A stretch of DNA of 64,000 nucleotides, taken from positions 167,127 through 231,126 of the forward strand of contig NZ_JAIJZW010000001.1 in assembly GCF_019753765.1 (NCBI RefSeq). The letters are read 5' to 3'. A program made the translations under genes and the position numbers. Position 1 is the stretch's first letter; the number at the start of each line of letters is the position of its first letter. Positions 33,938 to 42,361 of this stretch are shown one piece after another. Source of the stretch: Microbacterium marinilacus. GTDB taxonomy: Bacteria > Actinomycetota > Actinomycetes > Actinomycetales > Microbacteriaceae. Below the pieces are notes generated by a model, which was given only the letters and a program-made list of their open reading frames with translations, was not told where the DNA came from and ran no database searches.

Positions 33938-34768
33938 TCAGAAGCCGATGTGGGACAGCGCGAGCGCGCCGCCGTCGACCGCCAGGATCGCGCCCGTGAC
34001 GAAGGACGCCGCGGGCGAGACCAGGAACAGCATCGGCCCCTGCACGTCGGCCATCGTGCCCATCCGTCCGAGGGGGATGGTCTCGGCCCAGCCCGCCTCC
34101 TGCTCGGGGGTGATCTCGGTCTTGCCGTCGCCGATCCGGGTGCCCTTGAACGGCCCCGGGGCGATGGCGTTGACGCGGATGCCGCGCGGCGCCAGCTCGA
34201 GCGCCAGCTGACGCACGAGGTTGAGGATCCCCGCCTTCGTCGTCACGTACGCGTACGACACCATGGGGTCCGTGCGCAGTCCGGCGGTGGATGCCGTCAC
34301 CAGGATGCGCCCGCCGGGCTCGAGCACCCGCGCCGCGGCGCGCACGGTCTCGAACGTGCCCGTGAGGTTGGTCGCGAGCACCTCGTCCCACTCGGCGTCG
34401 GTGTAGTCGGCGATCCTGCCGTCGGCGCGGTAGCTCGCGCCGCCGGCGATGCCGGCGTTCGCGACGACCACGGTGGGGCGGCCGACCTCGTCCACGATGC
34501 GCGTCAGCACCGCGTCCATGGCGCCGCGCTCCGAGACGTCGACCGCATAGCCGTGCGCGCTCCCGCCGGCCGCGACGATGCCGGCGGCGACGTCTGCCAC
34601 GCGCGACGCGCTGCGCCCGAGGACGACCACCACGGCGCCGGCTGCGGCGTAGACCTCGGCGGCGGCCTGGCCGATGCCGCTCGACGCCCCGGTCACGACG
34701 ACGACGTCGCCGCTGAGGTCGGTCAGCGCCGGGAGCCCGGCGGCGGTGACGATTCCCATGTCGGCCAC
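33938..34768 (-). CDS. Short-chain dehydrogenase, sugar/polyol type (B)
   Basis: A 276-residue SDR with GASSGIG near 27-33, ANAGIAGGA near 103, active-site VTAST and YVTTK, and PGPFKGT. The GTG at 34768 lies 4 bp after the binding-protein stop. An ATG at 34759 with GGTGG before it would give 273 residues and may be the true start. It is only distantly similar to the other SDR, so the two probably act on different hydroxyls. It lies between the ABC-importer genes and the other catabolic enzymes. Confidence 0.82.
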   Translation of the reverse strand: MADMGIVTAAGLPALTDLSGDVVVVTGASSGIGQAAAEVYAAAGAVVVVLGRSASRVADVAAGIVAAGGSAHGYAVDVSERGAMDAVLTRIVDEVGRPTVVVANAGIAGGASYRADGRIADYTDAEWDEVLATNLTGTFETVRAAARVLEPGGRILVTASTAGLRTDPMVSYAYVTTKAGILNLVRQLALELAPRGIRVNAIAPGPFKGTRIGDGKTEITPEQEAGWAETIPLGRMGTMADVQGPMLFLVSPAASFVTGAILAVDGGALALSHIGF

Positions 34769-34772
34769 CGGA

Positions 34773-35798
34773 TCAGAGGGTCGGCTCGAACGAGTCGACG
34801 TTGCTGCGGTCGATGAGCTCGCCGTCGAGGTCGATGAAGTTGTCCTCCGGCAGCGTCGCGGAGTCGCGGTAGTCGTTCATGATGTCGATCATCTGGTCGA
34901 CCACCCCGATCCAGTCCTGCGCCATCGAGGCGTACATCGGGCCGTCCTTCTTGATCTCGACCGTCGTCTCCTCGAGCGCGTCCACGCCGGTGACGAAGAT
35001 GTCGTCCCGGCCCGCCTCGTTGATGGCCTTCACCGCACCGAGCGCGGCGTCGTCCCAGCCGACCCAGACCCCGTCGAGCCCGTCGGGGTTCGCCTGGAGG
35101 TAGTCGGTGACGAAGTTGAGGGCCTCGGTGCGTCCCGTGCCGGGATCGAGCGCCTGCTTCATCTCGCCGCCGGCGATGTTCGAGCCGGACTCCTCGAGCA
35201 GGTCGAGCGCGAGGTTGCTGCGGGTCGTGATGCCGATGTGCGGGTCGTGGCCGATCACCATCACGTTCTTGCCCTCGAGGCCGCCCATGGCCTCCTCGAG
35301 CGCGCCGACCGTCGCCTCCGCCATCTGCTGCTGGCTGAAGGTGATGTCGACGGCGAACGCGTCGTTCGGCTCGACGCCGCCGTCGATCGAGAAGATCGGG
35401 ATGCCCGCGGCGGCGGCCGCCTGCTCGAGCGGCGCTGTCTGACGCGGGTCCGGGAAGCCGGCGAGGATGGCGTCCGCGCCCTGCGTGATGGCGGTCTGGA
35501 TGTCGCTGTTGATCTTGTCGTAGTCGAACGAGCTGGTGTAGAGCGTGACCTCCCAGTTCTCCTGCTCGTTGCCCTTCGCGACGAAGTCGTCGAGCGTGAG
35601 CTTGCCGCCGGGGGTGCCGTAGCCGGCGGTGAAGGCGGCGACCTTGAAGACGCCGTCGTCCCCCATCCCGTCGGTCTTCTCGGCGCTCTCGCCGGCGGTG
35701 CCTCCGCCGGTGTCGACCGAGCAGCCGACGAGGGCGGCGAGGGCGAAGAGCGAGACGCCGGCGGCGGCCAGGGGCTTGCGCATGGTTCGTGCGTGCAT
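34773..35798 (-). CDS. Sugar-binding lipoprotein, RbsB type
   Basis: A 341-residue periplasmic-binding-protein-like lipoprotein with lipobox LVGC (Cys26). The mature part has the type 1 fold pattern: KINSDIQTAITQGADAILAG, PIFSIDGGVEPNDAFAVDI and GVWVGWDDAALGAVKAIN. AAAGGAG precedes ATG 35798. It captures the substrate for the permease and double ATPase encoded upstream. In binding proteins of this class the ligand is normally a pentose, hexose, tetritol or similar polyol. It follows the permease by 78 bp, a spacer that contains a heptamer tandem repeat. Confidence 0.87.
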   Translation of the reverse strand: MHARTMRKPLAAAGVSLFALAALVGCSVDTGGGTAGESAEKTDGMGDDGVFKVAAFTAGYGTPGGKLTLDDFVAKGNEQENWEVTLYTSSFDYDKINSDIQTAITQGADAILAGFPDPRQTAPLEQAAAAAGIPIFSIDGGVEPNDAFAVDITFSQQQMAEATVGALEEAMGGLEGKNVMVIGHDPHIGITTRSNLALDLLEESGSNIAGGEMKQALDPGTGRTEALNFVTDYLQANPDGLDGVWVGWDDAALGAVKAINEAGRDDIFVTGVDALEETTVEIKKDGPMYASMAQDWIGVVDQMIDIMNDYRDSATLPEDNFIDLDGELIDRSNVDSFEPTL

Positions 35799-35814
35799 CG
35801 TGAACTCCTTTGTC

Positions 35815-35842
35815 GTGATGCGTGATGCGTGATGCGTGATGC
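35815..35842. repeat. Four tandem GTGATGC heptamers
   Basis: GTGATGC occurs four times head to tail (35815-35821, 35822-35828, 35829-35835, 35836-35842), then the run decays as GTGGGTG. It lies in the spacer between the permease and binding-protein genes, 17 bp from the latter's start. The repeat is next to its Shine-Dalgarno, so copy number could affect expression of the binding protein. Confidence 0.85.
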
Positions 35843-35876
35843 GTGGGTGTTGCGGTTGCGGGGCGGGCGCCCCGGG

Positions 35877-36860
35877 TCAGACGGTCTTCTTCTTGAGCCC
35901 TGACAGCAGGACGGCGCCGACGATGATCACGCCGATGAGCACCTGCTGGAAGTACGTGTTGACGCCGACGATGTTCAGGCCGTTCTGGACGACGCCGATG
36001 ATCGCGACGCCGACGAGCGTGCCGCCGACGTTCGCCTGGCCGCTGCGCAGCAGGGTCATGCCGAGGAAGACGGCGGCGACGGCGTACATCATCAGGTCGT
36101 TCGCCGAGCTCGGCCCGGCGCTGCCGAGGCGGCTGACCAGCACGATGCCGCCGAGGCCCGAGAGCACGCCCGCCACCGCGAAGGCGAGGAAGCGCGTGGA
36201 GCGCACGCTCACGCCCGACAGCCGCGCGACCTCCGCGTTGCCGCCGATCGCGTACCAGCGGCGGCCGATCGTGGTGAAGCGCAGCACGAGCCACACGACC
36301 ACGGACAGCACGGCGGCGTAGATCACCGGTGCGGGGATCGAGTTCACCCGCATCTGGCCGAGGATGTTGAACTCCTCGGGCCAGCCGTAGATGTTCGTGC
36401 CGGTCGTGACGATGAGGGCGAGACCGCCGACGGTCGTCATGGTCGCGAGCGTCGCGACGAACGCCGACAGGTTCAGGTAGGCCACCAGCACGCCGTTGAC
36501 GGCGCCGACGAGGAGCCCCACCCCGAGCCCCGCGACCACCGCGAGCGGGATCGGGGTGCCGCCGACCAGCAGCGCGCCGGTCGAGGCCCCGGAGAGCGTC
36601 GCGGTCGTGCCGACCGAGAGGTCGAAGTCGCCCACGACCATCACGACGGTCTGCGCGACCGCGATGATCGTCAGGATCGCCACCTGGTTGAGGATGTTCG
36701 TCATGTTGCCGGGGGTGAGGAACACCCCGCGTCCGGCGGCGGTGAACACGATGACGAGCAGGATGAGCGCGACGATCGTGCTGCCCTGCCACACCCACTG
36801 GGTCCAGGCCGAGCGATCGCGTCCCACCGCGGGGATCGTGAGAGTGTCTGTCTGCGCCAT
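35877..36860 (-). CDS. Sugar ABC importer permease, RbsC type
   Basis: A 327-residue permease with about 9-10 hydrophobic spans. Family hallmarks are GDFDLSVGTTATLSGA near 76-91, NGVLVAYLNLSAFVATLATM, and GGNAEVARLSGVSV, the loop that contacts the ATPase. A single permease gene is normal, as the pore is a homodimer. It abuts the ATPase gene with one base between them. Product and substrate follow the rest of the system, a pentose- or polyol-like ligand. Confidence 0.9.
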   Translation of the reverse strand: MAQTDTLTIPAVGRDRSAWTQWVWQGSTIVALILLVIVFTAAGRGVFLTPGNMTNILNQVAILTIIAVAQTVVMVVGDFDLSVGTTATLSGASTGALLVGGTPIPLAVVAGLGVGLLVGAVNGVLVAYLNLSAFVATLATMTTVGGLALIVTTGTNIYGWPEEFNILGQMRVNSIPAPVIYAAVLSVVVWLVLRFTTIGRRWYAIGGNAEVARLSGVSVRSTRFLAFAVAGVLSGLGGIVLVSRLGSAGPSSANDLMMYAVAAVFLGMTLLRSGQANVGGTLVGVAIIGVVQNGLNIVGVNTYFQQVLIGVIIVGAVLLSGLKKKTV

Positions 36861-36861
36861 C

Positions 36862-38403
36862 TCAGGCGTCCCTTCCGTATGCGTATCCGAGCAGGAGCTC
36901 GTCGTCGGCCTCCGCCGCGTCGACCACGCCGGCGACGCGCCCCTCGTGCATCACGAGGATGCGGTCCGACAGCCCGATCAGCTCGGGCAGCTCGCTGCTG
37001 ACGGCGACGACCGTGGTGCCGGTGGCCGCGAGCCGGCGGATGAGTCGGTAGATCTCGGCCTTGGTGCCGACGTCGATGCCGCGCGTCGGCTCGTCCATGA
37101 GCAGCACGCGCGGGCTGCGGGCGAGCATCTTCGCCAGCACGACCTTCTGCTGGTTCCCGCCCGAGAGCTGGCCGACGGGCTGGCGCACGCCGCTCGCCTT
37201 GATCTGCAGCTCGTCGAGCGCGCGCCGGGCGAGCTGCTGGACACGACGGCCCGACACGATGCCGCCGGGGCCGACCGTCCGAAGGTTGGCGATCGCGACG
37301 TTCTCCGAGATCGGCGCCGACAGGATCACGCCCTGACTGCGCCGCTCCTCCGGCACGAGCGCGATGCCCGCCTCGAGGGCGCGCCCCACGCCGCGGCGGC
37401 GGAGCGACACGCCCGCGACCTCGACGTGACCGTCGCTGCGCCGCTGCGCGCCGGCGAGCAGCCGCAGCAGCTCGCTGCGACCCGAGCCCGCGAGGCCGCC
37501 GATGCCGATGACCTCGCCGGCCCGCGCCTCGAACGAGACGTCCCGCACGCGGCGCCCCGAGAGCCCGTCGACGCGCAGCACGACCTCGTCTCCGGCGGTG
37601 CCGCGATCGGGATAGAGCTCGCTCTGCTCGCGGCCGACCATGGTCGAGATCACGTCGTCGATCGACGACTCGGCGACGGGCTTCGTGACGATCGTGCGGC
37701 CGTTGCGCATGACGGTGAGCCGGTCGCACAGCTCGAACACCTCCTCGAGCCGGTGCGAGACGTACACGATCGCCACCCCGTCGTCGCGCAGGCCGCGCAG
37801 CACCTCGAACAGGTCGCCGATCTCCGTGTCGGTGAGAGCCGCCGTGGGCTCGTCGAGGATCAGCACCTTGGCGTCGATCATCAGCGCGCGGGCGACGGCC
37901 ACCATCGTCTGCTGCACGGGGGAGAGGGCGCCGGCGAGTCGCCGGAGGGGGATGCGCTGGTTCAGCCGTGTCAGCTGTGCGCGGGCTCGGCGGTGCAGCT
38001 CGTCCCAGCGCACGACGCCGAGCGTCGAGGGCGCGCCGTCGCCCAGCACGATGTTCTCGGCGACCGAGATCGTCGGCACGATCGACAGCTCCTGGTAGAG
38101 CGCGACCACGCCCGCCTTGTGCGCGGCGCGGACGTTCGCGAAGTCGACGGGCTCGCCGGCGATCAGGACTTCGCCCTCGTCCTGCTGGTAGAGACCGGTG
38201 ATGATCTTGATCAGCGTCGACTTGCCGGCGCCGTTCTCGCCGAGGAGCGCGTGGATCTCTCCCGGGCGCACCTCGAGCTCGACCCCGCGCAGCGCCTGCA
38301 CGCCGTCGAACCGCTTGACGATGTCGCGCACCTCGAGGGCCGGGGGCTGCACGCCGCCCGCGATGTCCGCCGTGACGTCGGCGACGGACGTCCGGTCGCT
38401 CAC
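36862..38403 (-). CDS. Sugar ABC importer double ATPase, RbsA type
   Basis: A 513-residue tandem ATPase. Domain 1 has Walker A LLGENGAGKSTLIK near 53-66, signature LSPVQQTMVAVARAL (usually LSVAQQQ) and Walker B VLILDEPTAAL. Domain 2 has the degenerate loop IGGLAGSGRSELLRLLAG typical of RbsA, signature LSGGNQQKVVLAKML and Walker B VLLMDEPTRGID. It follows the zinc dehydrogenase gene in the operon and is translated just before the permease. It powers uptake of the ribose-type transporter. Confidence 0.92.
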   Translation of the reverse strand: MSDRTSVADVTADIAGGVQPPALEVRDIVKRFDGVQALRGVELEVRPGEIHALLGENGAGKSTLIKIITGLYQQDEGEVLIAGEPVDFANVRAAHKAGVVALYQELSIVPTISVAENIVLGDGAPSTLGVVRWDELHRRARAQLTRLNQRIPLRRLAGALSPVQQTMVAVARALMIDAKVLILDEPTAALTDTEIGDLFEVLRGLRDDGVAIVYVSHRLEEVFELCDRLTVMRNGRTIVTKPVAESSIDDVISTMVGREQSELYPDRGTAGDEVVLRVDGLSGRRVRDVSFEARAGEVIGIGGLAGSGRSELLRLLAGAQRRSDGHVEVAGVSLRRRGVGRALEAGIALVPEERRSQGVILSAPISENVAIANLRTVGPGGIVSGRRVQQLARRALDELQIKASGVRQPVGQLSGGNQQKVVLAKMLARSPRVLLMDEPTRGIDVGTKAEIYRLIRRLAATGTTVVAVSSELPELIGLSDRILVMHEGRVAGVVDAAEADDELLLGYAYGRDA

Positions 38404-38431
38404 GTCGTCGCTCCGCCCGCTCCGAGCCGCC

Positions 38432-39493
38432 TCATGCGTCGTCCTCGAACGAGTTGCAGCGGATGACCACCTTGGGGTGCCGGCCGCTGACGTGCGCCTC
38501 GAACGCCGCGACGGCGTCGTCGAGGTCGAAGACCGCGGCGGTCAGCTCGTCGAGCTCGAGGTGGGGCAGCAGCTGCAGGGCGCGGGGGAAGGCGTAGGGC
38601 GAGACGAAGACGCCCGTGAGCGTGAGCTCCTTCAGATACAGGTAGTCGGACAGGTGCAGCGGCATCTCGAAGTCGTCCGGGTACATCGCGCCGTAGACGA
38701 CGGTGCCGCCGAGGGTCGCGATGTCGAGCAGGCCCCGCACGGCCCGGGTCGAGCCCGAGGCGTCGATCACGACGTCGTAGCCGCGTCCACCCGTGATCTC
38801 GGCCGCACGGGCCGTCTGGTCCTCGCCGACCGGGTCGACCGCGAAGTCGGCGCCGTGGCGCAGAGCCATCTCGCGACGCTCGGCGATGGGCTCGATCAGC
38901 GTGAGGGAGGTCGCGCCGTGGCGCCGCATCACCTGCAGCGCGAGCTGGCCGATGGGGCCGCCGCCGCAGATCGCGACGCGGTCCCCGACGCGCACGCGCG
39001 TCTTGTCGGCGATCCGGACGGCGACGCTGGTGGGCTCCAGCAGGCAGCCCTGCAGCAGCGACACGTCGTCGGGCAGGCGGTAGACCTGCGACTCGTGCCA
39101 CGTGATGGTCTCCGCCATGCCGGGGCGGTTGTACTCCTTGGAGTTCTCGCAGAACTGCTGCCGGCCGTCGTTGCAGGCGCGGCACGTGCCGCAGAACTTC
39201 AGGAAGTTGCCGGCGACGCGGTCTCCGACCCGCAGCCCGCCCCGCGTGGCGCGCTCGCCGAGGGCCTCGACGACACCGGACAGCTCGTGCCCGAGGCCGA
39301 TCGGCACGTCCGTGCCGAAGAAGCCCTCCGCGAGATGCGGGTCCGAGCCGCAGATGGCGGAGTACGCGACGCGGATCCGCACGTCCTCCGGTCCGAGCTC
39401 CTGCTCGGGGAGGTCGACGACCCCGATGCGTCCGCGGGTGGTCTCGTCCGGATCGCGCAGGCTGCCGATCTTGGTGACGGCGACGGTCCTCAT
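38432..39493 (-). CDS. Zinc-dependent polyol/sugar dehydrogenase (MDR)
   Basis: A 353-residue medium-chain dehydrogenase. The catalytic zinc site is AICGSDPHLAEGFF then GLGHELSGVVEALGE. The structural zinc Cys set is CGTCRACNDGRQQFC. The coenzyme fold has CGGGPIGQLALQVMRRHG. The closest types are sorbitol, threonine and L-idonate-like dehydrogenases that make a ketose from a polyol. It lies between the split transketolase and the importer genes, in the position expected for the first oxidation of an imported polyol. ATG 39493 follows GGAGACAC. Confidence 0.87.
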   Translation of the reverse strand: MRTVAVTKIGSLRDPDETTRGRIGVVDLPEQELGPEDVRIRVAYSAICGSDPHLAEGFFGTDVPIGLGHELSGVVEALGERATRGGLRVGDRVAGNFLKFCGTCRACNDGRQQFCENSKEYNRPGMAETITWHESQVYRLPDDVSLLQGCLLEPTSVAVRIADKTRVRVGDRVAICGGGPIGQLALQVMRRHGATSLTLIEPIAERREMALRHGADFAVDPVGEDQTARAAEITGGRGYDVVIDASGSTRAVRGLLDIATLGGTVVYGAMYPDDFEMPLHLSDYLYLKELTLTGVFVSPYAFPRALQLLPHLELDELTAAVFDLDDAVAAFEAHVSGRHPKVVIRCNSFEDDA

Positions 39494-39520
39494 CCTGTGT
39501 CTCCTCGTCAGCTGTGGGGT

Positions 39521-40516
39521 TCAGACGGCGGCGGGCTCGTCGGCGGCGGAGCGGGTCTCGGGGCCGACGGCGCGGCGCAGCGCCGCGACCGTCGCCGAGA
39601 GGCCGTAGCCGTGCTTGTCGCGCAGCTGCTCGTCCTCGCCGAAGCCCGCGTAGACCTGCGGGATGCCGAGCCGTTCGAACGACGTCAGGCGGATGCCGCG
39701 GTCGGCGACGACGTCGGCGATGCGCGTGGCGAGGCCGCCGTAGGCGAGGTGGTCCTCGACGACCACGAAGCGGCCGCCGGTCTCCGCCGCGCTGCGCTCG
39801 ATCAGGTCGGCGTCGATCGGCTTCAGCGTGAACATGTCGACCACGCGCACCGAGACGCCGTCCTCGGCGAGCTGTTCGGCGGCGTCCAGCGACTGCGCGA
39901 CGGTCGTGCCGTGCGTGAACAGCGTGACGTCCGAGCCGTCCCGCGCGACGATGCCCTTGCCGATCCGGATCTCGTGCTCGCCCTGCTCGTAGAGCACCTT
40001 GTCCTTCTTGCCGACGGCGAGGCGGATGTAGATGGGGCCGGTCATGTCCATCGACTGCCGGATGACCTCGCCGACCATCACGGGGTCGCCGATGGACGTC
40101 ACCGTCATGTTCGTCAGCGAGCACATCAGGCTGAGGTCCTCGACGGCGTAGTGCGTGGAGCCGCCGTTGCCGACGAGGCCGCCGTGCGTGCCGATGATCT
40201 TCACGGGCAGGTTCGGGTAGCAGACGTCGGAGCGCACCTGCTCGAGCGCGCGCATCGAGAGGAACGGCAGCATGCCCGACACGACGGGGATGTTGCCGTC
40301 GTACGCGAGCCCGGCGGCGATCCCGACGCACACCTGCTCGGCGAGGCCCACGTCGACGAAGCGGTCGGGGTAGCGGTCGCGGAACTCGACCAGCGTCGCC
40401 CCGATGTCGGGCGTCAGCACCCAGAGGTTCTCGTGCGTCTCGCCGAGCTCGGCGAGCGTCGAGCCGATGACTGAGCGGGCGGAGAGCATCTCTCCGAAGG
40501 TGAAGGTGACGGGCAT
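39521..40516 (-). CDS. Transketolase, C-terminal subunit
   Basis: A 331-residue protein with the transketolase pyrimidine-binding and C-terminal domains: RFVDVGLAEQVCVGIAAGLA with the catalytic Glu near 80, GTHGGLVGNGGSTHYAVEDL, and EDHLAYGGLATRIADV. It lacks the diphosphate-binding half, which is the gene just upstream; the ATG at 40516 overlaps the stop of that gene by one base. Split transketolases are known in plastid-like, sulfosugar, apiose and inositol routes. It is not the housekeeping transketolase, which is a single longer chain. Confidence 0.88.
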   Translation of the reverse strand: MPVTFTFGEMLSARSVIGSTLAELGETHENLWVLTPDIGATLVEFRDRYPDRFVDVGLAEQVCVGIAAGLAYDGNIPVVSGMLPFLSMRALEQVRSDVCYPNLPVKIIGTHGGLVGNGGSTHYAVEDLSLMCSLTNMTVTSIGDPVMVGEVIRQSMDMTGPIYIRLAVGKKDKVLYEQGEHEIRIGKGIVARDGSDVTLFTHGTTVAQSLDAAEQLAEDGVSVRVVDMFTLKPIDADLIERSAAETGGRFVVVEDHLAYGGLATRIADVVADRGIRLTSFERLGIPQVYAGFGEDEQLRDKHGYGLSATVAALRRAVGPETRSAADEPAAV

Positions 40517-41412
40517 CAGCGGGCCTCCTGCTCGATGGTGTCGGGTGCGTCGGCGCGGGAGCGGTCGAGCGCGGCCAGCGCGCGCTTCAGGTCGTCGGCG
40601 CCGAGCGAGCCGGCGTGCCAGGCGAGGTTGCGCTCCATGAAGTCGACGCCCTTGCCCTTGACGGTCTCGCAGACGACGACGGTGGGGACGTCGCTGTCGG
40701 GGGCGGGCAGCGCGTCGATCGCGGCCACCAGCTGGCTCATGTCGTGTCCGTCCACCTCGATCACGTTCCAGCCGAACGCGCGCCACTTGTCGGGGTACGG
40801 CTCGAACATCACGCGCTCCTCGGCGAAGCTCGTCATGAGCTGGCGGTTGCGGTCGACGAACGCGACGAGGTTGCCGAGCCGCTGACTGCGGCCGGCCATC
40901 GCGGCCTCCCACACCGAGCCCTCGCCGGTCTCGCCGTCGCCCAGCAGGGTGACGACGCGGTGGTCCTCGCCGCGGTGGCGTGCGCTGAGGGCCATGCCCA
41001 CCGCGAGCGGCAGGCCGTGGCCGAGCGATCCGGTCGACGCCTCCACGCCCGGCAGCTGCACCTTGCAGGGGTGCATGCCGTACGCGCTGTCGAGCTGGCC
41101 GTACGTGGCGACGATGTCGTCGTAGGAGAAGAACCCGCGCATCGCCATGGCGATGTACATGCACACGGCCGCGTGCCCCTTGCTCAGCACGAAGCGGTCG
41201 CGTGCGGGGTTCGCGAGGTCTCCGGGGTCGACGCGCAGCCCGTGGTGGAACAGCGCCGTGAGGATGTCGGCGACCGACAGGTCGCCGCCGATGTGCACGG
41301 CGCCCTCGTAGGTGCCGCACAGGAGCAGCAGCTTGCGCCGCAGCTCGTATGCCAGATCCTCCAGCTCGTCGACGGAGTGCCGCTCGCCGGTGTCGAGGAC
41401 TGCCCGAGTCAT
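40516..41412 (-). CDS. Transketolase, N-terminal subunit
   Basis: A 298-residue protein with the thiamine-diphosphate half: HIGGDLSVADILTALFHHGL, LSKGHAAVCMYIAMAMRG, GSLGHGLPLAVGMALSAR, and the ThDP motif LLGDGETGEGSVWEAAMAGRS ending in VDRNRQ. The start at 41412 has GGAGGAG seven bases before it. An upstream in-frame extension to 41634 would cross the promoter and operator and is rejected. It is the first gene of the ten-gene operon and forms the active enzyme with the next product, moving a two-carbon ketol unit. Confidence 0.88.
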   Translation of the reverse strand: MTRAVLDTGERHSVDELEDLAYELRRKLLLLCGTYEGAVHIGGDLSVADILTALFHHGLRVDPGDLANPARDRFVLSKGHAAVCMYIAMAMRGFFSYDDIVATYGQLDSAYGMHPCKVQLPGVEASTGSLGHGLPLAVGMALSARHRGEDHRVVTLLGDGETGEGSVWEAAMAGRSQRLGNLVAFVDRNRQLMTSFAEERVMFEPYPDKWRAFGWNVIEVDGHDMSQLVAAIDALPAPDSDVPTVVVCETVKGKGVDFMERNLAWHAGSLGADDLKRALAALDRSRADAPDTIEQEAR

Positions 41413-41513
41413 GTCTTGTCTCCTCCTCGCCGAAGCCGACAGACGCATCACACGCGGACGTCGTCGTCGACTCTCGCACTGCACCGGAGCCCTCGTTGGC
41501 GCCGGTGTGAGAG

Positions 41514-41544
41514 AAGCTAGCAGCAGCTTGTTTAGATGTAAACA
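41514..41544 (-). promoter_or_regulatory. Promoter and MarR operator of the sugar operon
   Basis: On the minus strand TTTACA (41542-41537) and TAGCTT (41519-41514) are spaced by 17 bp, a good sigma-70-type promoter. The dyad TGTTTA-GATG-TAAACA (41529-41544) overlaps the -35 and lies between the boxes. It is A/T-rich and perfect. Its place in the gap between the operon and the divergent MarR gene makes it the likely MarR operator, repressing by steric block. Confidence 0.6.
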
Positions 41545-41654
41545 GGATCGGGAATAAACTTGTTGGGACGGTCGCGCCTGCGCCTCGCAGGGTCGGGCGT
41601 CTGCGAGACTGTGCGCACGCCGCGGCACGACCACGGCGTGAGGAGGGGGATCGG

Positions 41655-42197
41655 ATGGGCGAGGTCGCAGAGGCGCGCGCTGCCGGGACGGCGACGCGAC
41701 GCCCCCACCACGAGGCTCCGGAGGGTGCCATCGCGGAGCCGCTGACCGACATCCTCGAACCCGACAGCTTCACGCCGCGTCTCGTCGCCCTGCTGTCGAA
41801 CGCCCTCGTGTGGCGGGAGTCGCACGAGCTGCGACGGAGGTTCGGGCTCGGCACGAACGACTGGCGCGTGATCTCGGCGCTCGCCACACGCCCCGGCACG
41901 ACCTCGACCGACGTGTCCGACTTCCTCGGCGTCAACAAGGCGGTGATCTCGAAGAGCGTGAACACCCTGCGAGACCGCGGCCTGATCCTGCTGTCCGACG
42001 GGCCGCGCGGCTCCCGCCCGATGTACCTGAGCGCCGCGGGGGCCGAGATGCACCACGCCATGCGGCCGATCTCGATGCGCGGCCAGGAGATCATCCTCGA
42101 CGGCATGCCGGCCGACGAGGTGCGGCTGCTCAACGCTCAGCTGCAGGACATGCTCACCCGCATCCGCGCCCACACGGACGGCGCCCCGGAGGACTGA
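41655..42197 (+). CDS. MarR-family regulator, probable repressor of the sugar operon
   Basis: A 180-residue MarR protein. A 40-residue disordered N-terminal part (ATRRPHHEAPEG) precedes helices LVALLSNALVWRESHELRRRF. The winged HTH is TSTDVSDFLGVNKAVISKSVNTL followed by RDRGLILLSDGPRGSRPMYL. It is divergent from the split-transketolase operon. The perfect TGTTTA dyad between them sits on the operon promoter. MarR repressors usually release DNA on binding a small molecule, here probably the imported sugar or an intermediate, but the ligand is unknown. Confidence 0.83.
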   Translation: MGEVAEARAAGTATRRPHHEAPEGAIAEPLTDILEPDSFTPRLVALLSNALVWRESHELRRRFGLGTNDWRVISALATRPGTTSTDVSDFLGVNKAVISKSVNTLRDRGLILLSDGPRGSRPMYLSAAGAEMHHAMRPISMRGQEIILDGMPADEVRLLNAQLQDMLTRIRAHTDGAPED

Positions 42198-42216
42198 GCC
42201 GCCACGCCGGCGGGTT

Positions 42217-42238
42217 TTGTCGACAGGATCTGCGACAA
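42217..42238. promoter_or_regulatory. TTGTNGACA site 1 in the gntR control region
   Basis: TTGTCGACA at 42217-42225 is followed by an inverted CGACAA (42233-42238), giving TTGTCG-N10-CGACAA. It lies about 140 bp upstream of the gntR GTG. The same 9-mer pattern TTGTNGACA is found upstream of livG and between ligM and galB, so it is a candidate binding site of the GntR protein on its own gene. Confidence 0.5.
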
Positions 42239-42361
42239 TCCGGCCGTCGTCTTGCAGAATAGGCCTCAGCCTTCCCACGGCCGACGCGGACGACGACGTC
42301 CCGCGCCCGCGGGGCGGATGTCGCAGCGTGGCCCGGACGGGCCCGATCTGAGGGGAGCAGG

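Noticed and set aside
39521..41412. Apiose or sulfoquinovose pathway transketolase
   Set aside because: Both have characteristic partner genes (sugar kinase and apulose enzymes, or sulfosugar isomerase and transporters) that are missing here. The split form alone is not enough.
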